Assembly (NCBI RefSeq): GCF_011074795.1
Contig: NZ_JAAMPF010000031.1
Span: forward strand, 1 to 64,000
Source of the DNA: Marinobacter salicampi
Lineage (GTDB): Bacteria; Pseudomonadota; Gammaproteobacteria; Pseudomonadales; Oleiphilaceae
DNA length: 64,000 bases
Direction of reading: 5' to 3'
The notes below the pieces were generated by a model that saw only the letters and a list, made by a program, of their open reading frames with translations, was not told the origin of the DNA and searched no databases. Shown piece after piece: positions 1 to 8,241 of the stretch (within the stretch, counting starts at the first letter, position 1; each line of letters opens with the position of its first letter). The translations under genes and the position numbers were made by a program.

Positions 1-59
1 CTCGAACCAGCGACAAACGGATTAACAGTCCGTTGCTCTACCAACTGAGCTATCGGGGA
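1..59 (-). tRNA. tRNA-Asn (GTT), partial
   Basis: Read on the minus strand, the first 59 bases give the 5' acceptor strand, a D arm with the usual AGCTCAGTTGG loop, an anticodon arm with GTT at 24-26 (loop CTGTTAA) and the start of the T arm ending in GGTTCGAG. This matches bacterial tRNA-Asn. The 3' part of the T arm and the acceptor strand lie outside the window. Confidence 0.95.
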
Positions 60-144
60 ACAGCGTCGTTGAGGCCGGCATATTAAGGACTTTGGGTGCG
101 CCGGTCAAGCCCATGAATTGAATGATTAAAGGTCTGGAGCTTCA

Positions 145-1218
145 ATGATCCCTGTAAACCCCGAAGGGCGCCAACAAAGGAAGAGCAAGGTCATGGAAGG
201 CATGACTTCAGCATCACGTCTGAACTTGATTCCAGCTTGCGCGCCCGTAGCAGACTATGTTCCACAACGATGGCTGCGCAACGGACACCTGCAATCGGTG
301 TGGTCAACCCTGTTCAGGAGCGTCAGCCTGGCAGAGCCTGCTGTGGAAGTCATAGCCACCAGCGATAACGATGAATTGCGCCTGGACTGGCACCGCCAGG
401 GCAGTGACCGGCTCGCGATAATTTCCCACGGTCTGGAAGGGCACAGCAGGCGCCCGTATATTCTCGGGCTGACCCGGGCATTGTTGGCCGACGGCTGGGA
501 TGTACTGGCCTGGAACTTCCGCTCTTGCGGCGGCATCATGAACCGGCAGCCCAGGTTCTATCACAGCGGCTCCACTGACGACCTGGCGCGTGTGGTTGAG
601 TACGGGTTGGGCGAAGGTAATCCGGGCGGCGTCTATCGCACCGTGGGGCTGGCCGGATTCAGCATGGGCGGCAACTTGACTTTGCTCTACCTGGGGCAGC
701 AGGGCAGTCAGATTGATTCACGAATCGCCGGAGCCGTGACATTTTCTGTGCCCTGTGATCTGGCCGGCAGCGCCGGGATGCTGGCGCGCCCAAGCCGACG
801 AATATACATGCAACGGTTTCTGAGGGACCTCCATGCCAAAATGGCCGATAAGGCCAGACTGTTTCCGGAGCTGATCGACGTTGCCGACTTTGAATCCATC
901 CGGAACTTCAGGCAGTTTGACGACCGGTACACAGCGCCTCTCCATGGTTTTCGAGACGCCGAGGATTACTGGGCACAGTGCTCGGCCCTCACAAGGCTCA
1001 AGGATATCCAGGTGCCTGCATTGATGGTGAACGCCCGGGATGATCCCTTTCTGTCGCCCGGGTGTTTTCCCGATGACAGACCCCTGCTGGGTCACAAAGT
1101 GATGCTTGAAACGCCTCGCTGGGGCGGCCATGTGGGGTTTGTCGAGACTGCGAAAGATGGCTATTACTGGTCAGAACGTCGGGCGATCCGGTTTTTCCGG
1201 GGCCTTACCGACAAGTAA
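145..1218 (+). CDS. alpha/beta hydrolase, YheT family
   Basis: The 357-residue protein has the YheT-family opening RWLRNGHLQSVW (about residues 42-53), an oxyanion-region HGLEG (95-99), the nucleophile elbow GFSMGG with Ser173, an acidic residue in NARDDPF and a late His in GGHVGF. These are the parts of a Ser-Asp-His hydrolase; the family is related to esterases, but the substrate of bacterial YheT is not settled. A GGAG sits 5 bases before the chosen ATG. A second in-frame ATG at 193 would give 341 residues, close to the E. coli length, so the start is uncertain. It converges on tesA. Confidence 0.88.
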   Translation: MIPVNPEGRQQRKSKVMEGMTSASRLNLIPACAPVADYVPQRWLRNGHLQSVWSTLFRSVSLAEPAVEVIATSDNDELRLDWHRQGSDRLAIISHGLEGHSRRPYILGLTRALLADGWDVLAWNFRSCGGIMNRQPRFYHSGSTDDLARVVEYGLGEGNPGGVYRTVGLAGFSMGGNLTLLYLGQQGSQIDSRIAGAVTFSVPCDLAGSAGMLARPSRRIYMQRFLRDLHAKMADKARLFPELIDVADFESIRNFRQFDDRYTAPLHGFRDAEDYWAQCSALTRLKDIQVPALMVNARDDPFLSPGCFPDDRPLLGHKVMLETPRWGGHVGFVETAKDGYYWSERRAIRFFRGLTDK

Positions 1219-1223
1219 GGCCC
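1200..1223. terminator. hairpin between convergent genes
   Basis: GGGCCTTA (1200-1207) and TAAGGCCC (1216-1223) form a perfect 8-bp stem over the stop codon of the YheT-type gene, between two convergent genes. There is no clear T tract, so it may protect 3' ends rather than terminate strictly. Confidence 0.4.
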
Positions 1224-1252
1224 ATCTAGCCGTTCCAGAGAAGGTGAGGAGT

Positions 1253-1897
1253 TTAGTCGGATTCCAGAATAGGTTTCAGCTCGGGCCAGAGGTTGTTCAG
1301 CAGGTGTTCCTGGGCTTCATCGGTTGGGTGTATGCCATCGTCCTGCATCATGCCTTGCTGGTCGTAGATGCCTTCCAGGAAGAAGGGCACCAGGGAAACC
1401 GAATGCTCCCGGGCCAGGTCGGGATAGATGTCCGCGAAAGCCTCGGTATAGCGGCGGCCATAGTTGGGTGGCAACTGCATCCCGACCAGCAGGACCCGGG
1501 CTCCGGCCTCCTGGGAGCGGGTAATCATTTCCTCCAGGTTGCGTTCGATGACGCCCGGACTGAATCCGCGCAGGCCGTCATTGCCGCCAAGCTCTATGAT
1601 AACGACCTCGGGATCATGGCGGGACAGAAGCTCGGGCAGCCGGCGAAGACCGCCGTCGGTGGTTTCACCGCTGATGCTGGCGTTGAGCACCTCCCAGTTG
1701 TCATAGCCCTGTTGCTCCAGCTTTTCCTTGAGCCGGGCCACCCAGGCACGCTCAGTCTGGACGCCGTAAGCTGCGCTCAGGCTGTCACCCATGATCAGCA
1801 ACTGGTTGGCGGAACTTGCGAGGGTCGGGGCGCTCAATAACACCAGTGCCAGGAACAGAATTGATCTCAGGGATAGAAATACCGTATTGATAACCAT
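1253..1897 (-). CDS. tesA: periplasmic GDSL thioesterase/lysophospholipase (TesA)
   Basis: The 214-residue protein begins with a signal peptide (about 1-28, ending LASSA) and has the GDSLS block with nucleophile Ser39, the GGNDGL block and the C-terminal DGIHP block with Asp187 and His190. This is the arrangement of E. coli TesA, an SGNH hydrolase acting on acyl-CoA, lysophospholipids and esters in the periplasm. An AGAGGAAG lies just before the ATG. It is divergent from an ABC ATPase/FtsX-type permease pair, the same neighbourhood as tesA-ybbA-ybbP in E. coli, which supports the name. Confidence 0.93.
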   Translation of the reverse strand: MVINTVFLSLRSILFLALVLLSAPTLASSANQLLIMGDSLSAAYGVQTERAWVARLKEKLEQQGYDNWEVLNASISGETTDGGLRRLPELLSRHDPEVVIIELGGNDGLRGFSPGVIERNLEEMITRSQEAGARVLLVGMQLPPNYGRRYTEAFADIYPDLAREHSVSLVPFFLEGIYDQQGMMQDDGIHPTDEAQEHLLNNLWPELKPILESD

Positions 1898-1970
1898 CTT
1901 CCTCTATACAGTTTGTGCAGGAGCGCATGTGATCGAAAAAACGAACTTAGCCCAGGGGGCCACAACGGCC

Positions 1971-2669
1971 ATGCTCAGGGTCGAAAACCTCAGTCATCGG
2001 GTTGACCTTGGCAATGATACGCTTACGATCCTGCAGGGGGTCAATCTTGAAATCAAGCGTTCCGAGTCTGTGGCCATTGTGGGCCGTTCCGGCTCAGGTA
2101 AAACCACCTTGTTAGGGCTGCTGGCAGGTCTGGATACACCTACTGAAGGCGTGGTGCATCTGGACGGCGCACGTATCAGTGAGCTTAGTGAAGACAAACG
2201 GGCACAGCTTCGGGCGCAGCGGGTCGGGTTTGTGTTTCAGTCATTCCAGCTTTTGCCTGCCCTGACCGCACTGGAAAATGTCATGCTGCCCCTGGAGTTG
2301 GGCGGACACAAAGAACCGGCGGCAAGGGCTCGGGAATTGCTTTCGCGAGTCGGCCTGGGCGAACGCCTGACCCACACACCGCGGCAGTTGTCCGGAGGCG
2401 AGCAGCAAAGAGTGGCCATTGCGCGGGCTTTCGCTGCCGACCCCATCGTCCTTTTCGCAGACGAGCCCACGGGCAACCTTGATAACCACACAGGCCAGGC
2501 AATATCGGATCTGCTTATGACCCTGAACCGTGAGCAGGGCACGACGCTCGTCATGGTGACCCATGATGAACTGCTGGCGGCCCGGTGTGAGCGCCAGTTT
2601 CATATCGAAGCGGGCGTACTGACAGAGCCAGCTTCCCTGCAAAGGGCTCAAGAGGAGCCAGTGCAATGA
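1971..2669 (+). CDS. ybbA: ABC transporter ATP-binding protein, YbbA type
   Basis: This 232-residue ATPase has Walker A GRSGSGKT, the Q loop in VFQSFQLLPAL, signature LSGGEQQ and Walker B FADEPTGNLD, the pattern of the LolD/MacB/YbbA group. The ATG at 1971 is chosen because MLRVENLSH is the usual family beginning; the frame is open further upstream into the tesA promoter region. The stop overlaps the next start (ATGA), showing translational coupling with the FtsX-type permease. The pair, divergent from tesA, corresponds to E. coli YbbA-YbbP, whose cargo is not firmly known; an envelope lipid role is often suggested. Confidence 0.92.
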   Translation: MLRVENLSHRVDLGNDTLTILQGVNLEIKRSESVAIVGRSGSGKTTLLGLLAGLDTPTEGVVHLDGARISELSEDKRAQLRAQRVGFVFQSFQLLPALTALENVMLPLELGGHKEPAARARELLSRVGLGERLTHTPRQLSGGEQQRVAIARAFAADPIVLFADEPTGNLDNHTGQAISDLLMTLNREQGTTLVMVTHDELLAARCERQFHIEAGVLTEPASLQRAQEEPVQ

Positions 2670-5155
2670 ATGGTGCTAGCCAGAAGCTCTCTTCGGTCCG
2701 CAGGGACTGGCGGGAGCGGGATGTCCGGGTGGTCCTGGCCGCACTGATAATCGCGGTGGCTACCGTGGCGACCATTGCCCTGTTTGCCAACCAGCTTCAG
2801 CATACACTTGTTTCCTCCGCCAGCTCGTTTCTCGCTGCTGACCGTCAGCTGGAAGCTGAGAATGGTCGGCCCGTCCCTACGGAATGGCGTGCCGAGGCCC
2901 GAAGCCGGGGCCTTCAGACCGCTAGGATGGTCCAGTTTTCAACCATGGTCTTCGGTGGAGAACAGTTCCAGCTTGTGTCGGTAAAAGCTGTGGATGATGA
3001 TTATCCTTTGCGCGGGGAAATCGAATTCCAGCCCGCACTTGGCGCGCCGCGCACCATGACCAGCGGAGGCCCGGCCCCGGGTGAAGTGTGGCTAAATCCG
3101 CGCCTTTTGAAGCTTCTGGAGGTTGAGGTTGGCGACACCATCGATGTTGGCGAAAGAACCCTTGAGGTTAGCGGTCTTCTGATTCGGGAGCCGGACGGTG
3201 GCTTCAACATGACGGCCCTGGCGCCGCGCATCATGATGCACCATGAGGACGTTGCCGCCACCGGGGTGATACAGGACGGTAGCCGCGTGGAGTACGTCAA
3301 TCTCTTTGCCGGTGACGAGCCGGCCCTTGAACGATTTTACAGCTGGCTGGAACCACGGCTGGAACCGGGCCATGAATGGGAGAGCATCCGGGACGGTGAG
3401 GCCTTGTCAGAATCGCTGGCGCGGGCAGAGCGGTTTCTGCTTCTGGGCGGGAGCCTGGCAGTTCTGCTGGCGGCGGTTGCAGTAGCGGTGGCCAGCAGGC
3501 AGTACGCCATCGGGCAGCGGGATACAGTAGCGCTTCTTAAGACTCTCGGAGTGAGTAGCCGGGCCATTGGCAAGCTTTACCTCAGTCGCCTGGCTCTATG
3601 GGGCCTTGTCGGCATTATTGGCGGCCTTGTGGTGGCGCTGCCCCTATTCTGGATGCTTGCCAATCTGGTCAGTGAAGCGCTGGACCGTGCGGTGGACATT
3701 CATTTCGACGTGTCTGCGCTCACCCCGGCGGTGCTCACTGCCGTTGTTTCACTGTTCGCCTTTGCCTACCCGCCTATCCGCCGGCTGCGCGATGTGCCGG
3801 CGATGCGGGTGTTACGCAGCCAGCCTGGCGAGGCCGGCACCAGAGCATGGCTTGACGTACTCATTGCGGTGATTGCGGTGTTTGGGCTGGTCTATCTTTA
3901 CGCCCGGGAGGTTTCCCTGGTACTGGCGTTGCTGGGGGGGCTGGCCGCCCTGATGGGCACGCTGGCACTGCTGGGCTGGGGTCTGGTCAGTAGCCTGAAG
4001 CATATGTCCGGTGGTGGCAACGCCTGGCGTCTGGCACTGATCGGCCTTTACCGCCACCGGCGCGCCAGTATGTCCCAGATCGCTGTGTTTGCCATGACGC
4101 TGATGCTGGCGACCACGCTCATCCTGGTGCGCTCGTCTTTGCTGGCGGACTGGCAGGCCCAACTGCCGGAGAGCACGCCGAACCATTTTCTGATCAATAT
4201 CGCGCCCGAAGCCGTGGACGATGTGAGGGCATTTCTGGAAGCGAGGGACCTGCCCCTGGATACTCTCTATCCCATGGTTCGGGGCCGCCTGACTGAAATC
4301 AATGATCAGCCGGTGCGACAAGCAGTAAGCAAAGACGCCAAGGTCAATGCACTCAACCGGGAATTAAATCTTACCTGGATGGATGACCTGCCTGCTGATA
4401 ACCGGATTGTGGATGGGCAGTGGTTTGAGGAGGATCAGACCCAGGGGGTGTCGATAGAATCCGAGCTGGCGGACAAGCTGGGCGTGAAAGTGGGGGATAC
4501 CCTGACCTTTACCATAGGCTCAGACCAGGTCTCTGAACCCATAACCAGCATCCGGACGGTGCAGTGGGACAGCATGAAGCCCAACTTCTATATGGCTTTC
4601 CCCCCGGGCGGCGGTCTGGAAGGGATGCCGGCGACCTGGATCACCAGTTTCTATCTGGAGGGGGATGAGAAGTCGGATCTCAACAGCTTTGCCCGCCAGT
4701 TTCCGACCATCTCGGTTCTGGAGCTGGACCACATCATTGAGCGCATACAGAGCATAGTAAAACAGGTGGCCCAGGCCATTGAAGCCATACTGGCCCTGAT
4801 TCTGGCGGCTGCCCTGGTGGTCATGGCTGCGGTGGTCAGCGCCACCCTGCAGGATCGCCAGAGGGAAGGCGCCCTGCTGCGGACCTTGGGTGGGCGCCGG
4901 TCCCTGCTGGTGCGCAGTACCATGCTGGAATTTGCACTGCTCGGGCTCTTTGCAGGCATACTTGGTGTGGTGGCAGCAGAAGCTGCTGTCTGGGCTCTTC
5001 AGTATCGTATGTTCGAGGGTGAGTTCCGCTGGCACTGGAATCTCGTCATTCCGGTTCCCCTGATAAGTGCAATGGTGCTGGCACTGCTGGGACGCAGCCA
5101 ACTGAAGCCGGTATTGAACGTATCGCCCATGTTGCTGCTCAGGCGTCTTGAGTAA
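2666..5155 (+). CDS. ybbP: FtsX-like ABC permease, YbbP type
   Basis: The 829-residue membrane protein has an N-terminal transmembrane helix (about 25-45), a large periplasmic domain, a first FtsX block of helices (about 260-370), a middle hydrophobic pair, a second periplasmic domain (about 500-690) and a final FtsX block ending in MLLLRRLE. The two FtsX blocks and the length match YbbP/LolC-like permeases encoded beside a MacB-type ATPase. It starts inside the stop of the ATPase gene. It would form the membrane part of a mechanotransmission-type ABC system; its substrate cannot be read from the sequence. Confidence 0.92.
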   Translation: MNGASQKLSSVRRDWRERDVRVVLAALIIAVATVATIALFANQLQHTLVSSASSFLAADRQLEAENGRPVPTEWRAEARSRGLQTARMVQFSTMVFGGEQFQLVSVKAVDDDYPLRGEIEFQPALGAPRTMTSGGPAPGEVWLNPRLLKLLEVEVGDTIDVGERTLEVSGLLIREPDGGFNMTALAPRIMMHHEDVAATGVIQDGSRVEYVNLFAGDEPALERFYSWLEPRLEPGHEWESIRDGEALSESLARAERFLLLGGSLAVLLAAVAVAVASRQYAIGQRDTVALLKTLGVSSRAIGKLYLSRLALWGLVGIIGGLVVALPLFWMLANLVSEALDRAVDIHFDVSALTPAVLTAVVSLFAFAYPPIRRLRDVPAMRVLRSQPGEAGTRAWLDVLIAVIAVFGLVYLYAREVSLVLALLGGLAALMGTLALLGWGLVSSLKHMSGGGNAWRLALIGLYRHRRASMSQIAVFAMTLMLATTLILVRSSLLADWQAQLPESTPNHFLINIAPEAVDDVRAFLEARDLPLDTLYPMVRGRLTEINDQPVRQAVSKDAKVNALNRELNLTWMDDLPADNRIVDGQWFEEDQTQGVSIESELADKLGVKVGDTLTFTIGSDQVSEPITSIRTVQWDSMKPNFYMAFPPGGGLEGMPATWITSFYLEGDEKSDLNSFARQFPTISVLELDHIIERIQSIVKQVAQAIEAILALILAAALVVMAAVVSATLQDRQREGALLRTLGGRRSLLVRSTMLEFALLGLFAGILGVVAAEAAVWALQYRMFEGEFRWHWNLVIPVPLISAMVLALLGRSQLKPVLNVSPMLLLRRLE

Positions 5156-5168
5156 CGCCTGACCCAGG

Positions 5169-5981
5169 TTATCGGTAACGTCGCTCGATCTTTGAGATTT
5201 CGCCGCTGTCTTTCATACGGGTAAGCTCCTCGTTGAAAGCAGTGGCGAACTCCGACCAGTCCTGACGCAACATTAGCCGAAAACCGAAGTCGGAGATGGG
5301 ATCGCCGACGACTTCTAATTGGTCGCTCCAGCCGTTCTGGCTCATAATCCATTGGCCCACTGCCTGGTCCATAACAGCGGCGTGAAACTGTTCACCGTGC
5401 AGCAGGAACTGAAGCATGTCCTTGTGTTTGGTGACATCAAAGCGTTGCGCCCGTTCGGCAGCGAAAATCGGTTCCAGGGCAGGGTAGTGGAAGCCCAGGT
5501 GGGTCACTATGGTATGCCCGGCAATGTCCTCAGGCTCTTCGAATTCAAACTCCGAATCCACGGTCTTGAAGAAATTCTCCCGAACCCGGGTAATAGGCAG
5601 GGTAAATACAAAACGCTCGGGCTCTTCTGTCCATTCAATGGCACGATAGGTGGCGTCAATATAGCCATCCACTAACATCTGGTTGACCCGCTTTCGGGGG
5701 ATCTTCCTGGGGATCACCTGATAACCCAGTTGTGTTGATATCCGCTCAACGACGTCCCAGATGATACCTGAATACTCATCATTTTCAGAAATGATGACAT
5801 AGGGCGGATAACCGGTCGGAGAAACGTTGAAGACAAAGTCGCGGTGCGCGTTTGTACCGGCCTCGGAGGTCTCTTTTGCGTGGCTCTCAGCCCCGTGGCT
5901 TGCCCAGGCTGATGTGGACAGCAGGATGGCGCTAACCGCCAGGCTTAGAGTATGTCGCATAGAACGGTTGTGCTTGAGCAT
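5169..5981 (-). CDS. periplasmic solute-binding protein, family 3-like
   Basis: The 270-residue protein has a signal peptide (about 1-27, cleaved after ASA-W-A) and, after a His/Glu-rich linker, a domain starting FNVSPTGYPPYV and GIIWDVVERI, the pattern of amino-acid-type solute-binding proteins (SBP_bac_3). It ends with LTRMKDSGEISKIERRY, typical of the last helix. No permease or ATPase gene is nearby, so it may be an orphan receptor or serve a distant transporter. A second ATG at 5957 would shorten the signal peptide's basic region; neither start has a strong ribosome site. Confidence 0.82.
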   Translation of the reverse strand: MLKHNRSMRHTLSLAVSAILLSTSAWASHGAESHAKETSEAGTNAHRDFVFNVSPTGYPPYVIISENDEYSGIIWDVVERISTQLGYQVIPRKIPRKRVNQMLVDGYIDATYRAIEWTEEPERFVFTLPITRVRENFFKTVDSEFEFEEPEDIAGHTIVTHLGFHYPALEPIFAAERAQRFDVTKHKDMLQFLLHGEQFHAAVMDQAVGQWIMSQNGWSDQLEVVGDPISDFGFRLMLRQDWSEFATAFNEELTRMKDSGEISKIERRYR

Positions 5982-6187
5982 GAGTAAATGGAACCGATAG
6001 CCAGTTGAGCTTGGGCGTTACACGAGGCAGGCAAAAAACGAGGTGATGCGCGCCCGTAGCGTGTCGGCATCCATGCTTGCACAAATTCTGATCAAATCAC
6101 TACGGACTCTTCCCTCCGCATGACTGGCACACCAGATCCTGGATCAGGTGTTTCGCAGAACAGAATACAAACGAATTGTTGCCTGTT

Positions 6188-6203
6188 TTGAAACGGTTTT
6201 CAA
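6188..6203. promoter_or_regulatory. short palindrome in intergenic region
   Basis: TTGAAA (6188-6193) and TTTCAA (6198-6203) are separated by CGGT in the otherwise empty 285-base gap 5982-6266. It could be a regulator site or chance; no gene start lies right beside it. Confidence 0.25.
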
Positions 6204-6232
6204 TCCTATCATTGCAAAAAATTAAGGTTTCG

Positions 6233-6262
6233 AGAGGGCCGGACCCGAGGGGCCGGCCCTCT
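6233..6262 (-). terminator. strong hairpin after the alcohol dehydrogenase gene
   Basis: AGAGGGCCGG (6233-6242) and CCGGCCCTCT (6253-6262) form a perfect 10-bp GC-rich stem four bases beyond the dehydrogenase stop. The T run on the minus strand lies some 15 bases further on, so this is a likely but not textbook terminator. Confidence 0.6.
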
Positions 6263-6266
6263 GACG

Positions 6267-7454
6267 TCAGGCCCAAGCGCGCTGAAGTACGGCGCGTGCA
6301 TCTTCCAGGGTCACTTCCTTGGGGTTGAACATAATGGAGCCATCATCCAGGGCTAGCGCCGCAATGCGGTCAAGCTGGTCGGCTTCCACCTTCCCGGTTT
6401 CCTTCAGGGTGCGGGGCAGCTTGCAGTGTTTATAGAGCGCGTCGCGCAGGCGGCGGATGGCTGAAATTGAGGCCTCTGCACGACGACTGGCCGGCGTAGT
6501 GGCGTAGACCTCGGGACCGTCCAGATACAACAGCAGTTCTCCCAGGGGCTCACGGATGGTCTCCAGGTTGTACTCCAGCACGTACGGCAGAAACAGACTC
6601 ATGCACATACCATGGGGCAGATGGCAGATGGCACCGGTGGCGTGTCCCAGCGCATGAACAAGACCAACCATGGAATTGGAGAATGCGATGCCGGCCATGG
6701 TTGAAGCCTGGGCCAGTTCCAGCCGGGCGTCGGCGTCTTTCGGATTCTCCATCACCGGCAAAAGAAAGGTACTGATCTTCTTGATTGCGGAGGTTGCATA
6801 AGCATCACTCAATGGATTCTTGGCCATGCAGGTGAAGGCTTCGGTGGCATGGGTCATGGCGTCCATGGCGGTTGCTGCGGTTATGTGCGGCGGCAAGGTC
6901 AGGGTCATGCGCGGATCAATGATCGCCGCATTGGGCAGCAGGAAAGATGAAGAGAAGGGCAGTTTCACCGACTTCTCAAGATCCGCGATAACCGCCACGG
7001 CGGTCACCTCAGAGCCGGTGCCGGCTGTGGTGGGGACAACGAAAAATGGCTTCAGAGGTCGTTTGAGAACACCAGCGCCGACATACTTGCTGATATCATC
7101 GCCGCCCTCAGACACCAGGATGTTGACTGCTTTGGCAGTATCTATGGCCGATCCTCCGCCAACTGCGATGATCGAGTCACACTTCTCCGAGCGGTAGACC
7201 TCGGCAATGGCCCTGACAACGCCTGTCGAAGAGTCAGGCGGGACATCATCATAGATGGAAACAATCTCAAGGCCACTTTCTTCACAGGCGGAAATGACCG
7301 GGTCCAGCAGCCCAGCGGCTCGTACCCCCTTGTCTGTGATGATCATCGGGCGCCTGGCGGCCAAGCCGGTCAGTTCGTAGGGTATGTGTTCCAGGGCCGC
7401 TTTGCCTGCGATCACCTTGACCGGACAGAAAAACTCATAGTATTTGTTGCTCAT
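6267..7454 (-). CDS. iron-containing (group III) alcohol dehydrogenase
   Basis: The 395-residue protein is full length for the family. It has the nucleotide-binding GGGSAID motif, the TTAGTGSEVT segment and the metal-site His residues in DAMTHATEAF and HALGHATGAI..LPHG. Such enzymes interconvert alcohols and aldehydes with NAD(P)H. Its start is fused to the stop of the upstream SCP2-like gene (TAATG), so the two are translated together. With the SCP2-like partner, a lipid-derived or long-chain alcohol substrate is plausible, but this is inference. Confidence 0.93.
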   Translation of the reverse strand: MSNKYYEFFCPVKVIAGKAALEHIPYELTGLAARRPMIITDKGVRAAGLLDPVISACEESGLEIVSIYDDVPPDSSTGVVRAIAEVYRSEKCDSIIAVGGGSAIDTAKAVNILVSEGGDDISKYVGAGVLKRPLKPFFVVPTTAGTGSEVTAVAVIADLEKSVKLPFSSSFLLPNAAIIDPRMTLTLPPHITAATAMDAMTHATEAFTCMAKNPLSDAYATSAIKKISTFLLPVMENPKDADARLELAQASTMAGIAFSNSMVGLVHALGHATGAICHLPHGMCMSLFLPYVLEYNLETIREPLGELLLYLDGPEVYATTPASRRAEASISAIRRLRDALYKHCKLPRTLKETGKVEADQLDRIAALALDDGSIMFNPKEVTLEDARAVLQRAWA

Positions 7455-7999
7455 TATGCTCTCACCGTGTCCACAAATTGATTTGCCACTTTCAGGTAAA
7501 TACGAGCGGCACCTATAACCTTTTTAGGAAGATTGAGGTCTCTCGGGTACTCCTTCACAGCCCTGGACGCCACCAGTCTGGGCAGGATAAAGGCTTCGAG
7601 CCGGTTCAGAATGCGGGTGATCCGTATGGCATAGCCCAGGTCGCCGTCCACCAGCATCCGGTCATTGGCAAAAGCGACCGAGGTTTTTTCCTGGAACGAC
7701 AGCACCAGAAACGCGTGGGCGATATGCTTGAACTGTATCGAGAGGTCCGGATCCCGTGGGGCTGTGCTGCCATGAAACCGTAATGCACCGTTGCCAAGAT
7801 GCTCGATGATGAGCCTTGGGCCGTCGGGCATGACCATCATCTCGAACAGGAAGCCCTCCGGTAACGAACGGGCTTCCCCCTGCACATCGCTGTCTATTTC
7901 ACTCACGGCCTGAAGGGCCTGTCCCATTACCTGGAACATTGCCTCGACATACAGGCGGCGCGCCTGGAAGGCCATCGGTTTGATATGTCTGGCTAGCAT
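7454..7999 (-). CDS. SCP2-like lipid-binding protein
   Basis: The 181-residue protein lacks a signal peptide. Its middle part (FEMMVMPDGPRLIIEHLGNGALRFHG, then DLSIQFKHIAHAFLVLSFQEKT) and the later DGDLGYAIRITRILNRLEAF resemble SCP2 sterol-carrier domains. It is the first gene of an operon with an iron alcohol dehydrogenase, coupled by a TAATG junction. A role in presenting a hydrophobic substrate to the dehydrogenase is an inference from this pairing. The gene lies behind a palindromic operator. The family call is moderately sure. Confidence 0.65.
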   Translation of the reverse strand: MLARHIKPMAFQARRLYVEAMFQVMGQALQAVSEIDSDVQGEARSLPEGFLFEMMVMPDGPRLIIEHLGNGALRFHGSTAPRDPDLSIQFKHIAHAFLVLSFQEKTSVAFANDRMLVDGDLGYAIRITRILNRLEAFILPRLVASRAVKEYPRDLNLPKKVIGAARIYLKVANQFVDTVRA

Positions 8000-8026
8000 G
8001 GATTCACCTGCTTGGTTGGTATAGTC

Positions 8027-8057
8027 TGATTTTTAGAGTTATTGCTCTAAAAGTCAA
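8027..8057 (-). promoter_or_regulatory. promoter and palindromic operator of the SCP2/ADH operon
   Basis: TTTTAGAG (8031-8038) and CTCTAAAA (8045-8052) are perfect inverted arms around TTATTG, extending to 12-base arms with one mismatch (8027-8038, 8045-8056). On the minus strand TTGACT (8052-8057) and TAAAAA are 16 bases apart and fit -35 and -10 elements, so a bound repressor would cover the promoter. Confidence 0.6.
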
Positions 8058-8153
8058 TGCGAACCGTGACGCCGGATCTGTGTCAGATTGGCAAACCCTC
8101 GCACCACGGGCCGCCCCGTTCACGGCCCTCAGAGAGGGTGCCAGGCTATAAGT

Positions 8154-8177
8154 TTGCAAAAACAATTGTTTTGGCAA
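8154..8177. promoter_or_regulatory. 24-bp palindrome upstream of hydrolase gene
   Basis: AAAACAATTGTTTT (8159-8172) is a perfect palindrome flanked by TTGC (8154-8157) and GCAA (8174-8177), symmetric except for one pair. It lies 65 bases before the hydrolase start and differs from the palindrome serving the divergent operon. It looks like a homodimer operator. Confidence 0.45.
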
Positions 8178-8241
8178 GGGGGGTGTTTAACGATAGAGCG
8201 GCTGTACCTTCACCCCAACCTGTAATAAGAGCAGCGCCCTG

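Noticed and set aside
3812..4321. 169-codon minus-strand frame inside the FtsX-type permease gene
   Set aside because: It is an antisense shadow with Gln/His-rich composition and no family features.
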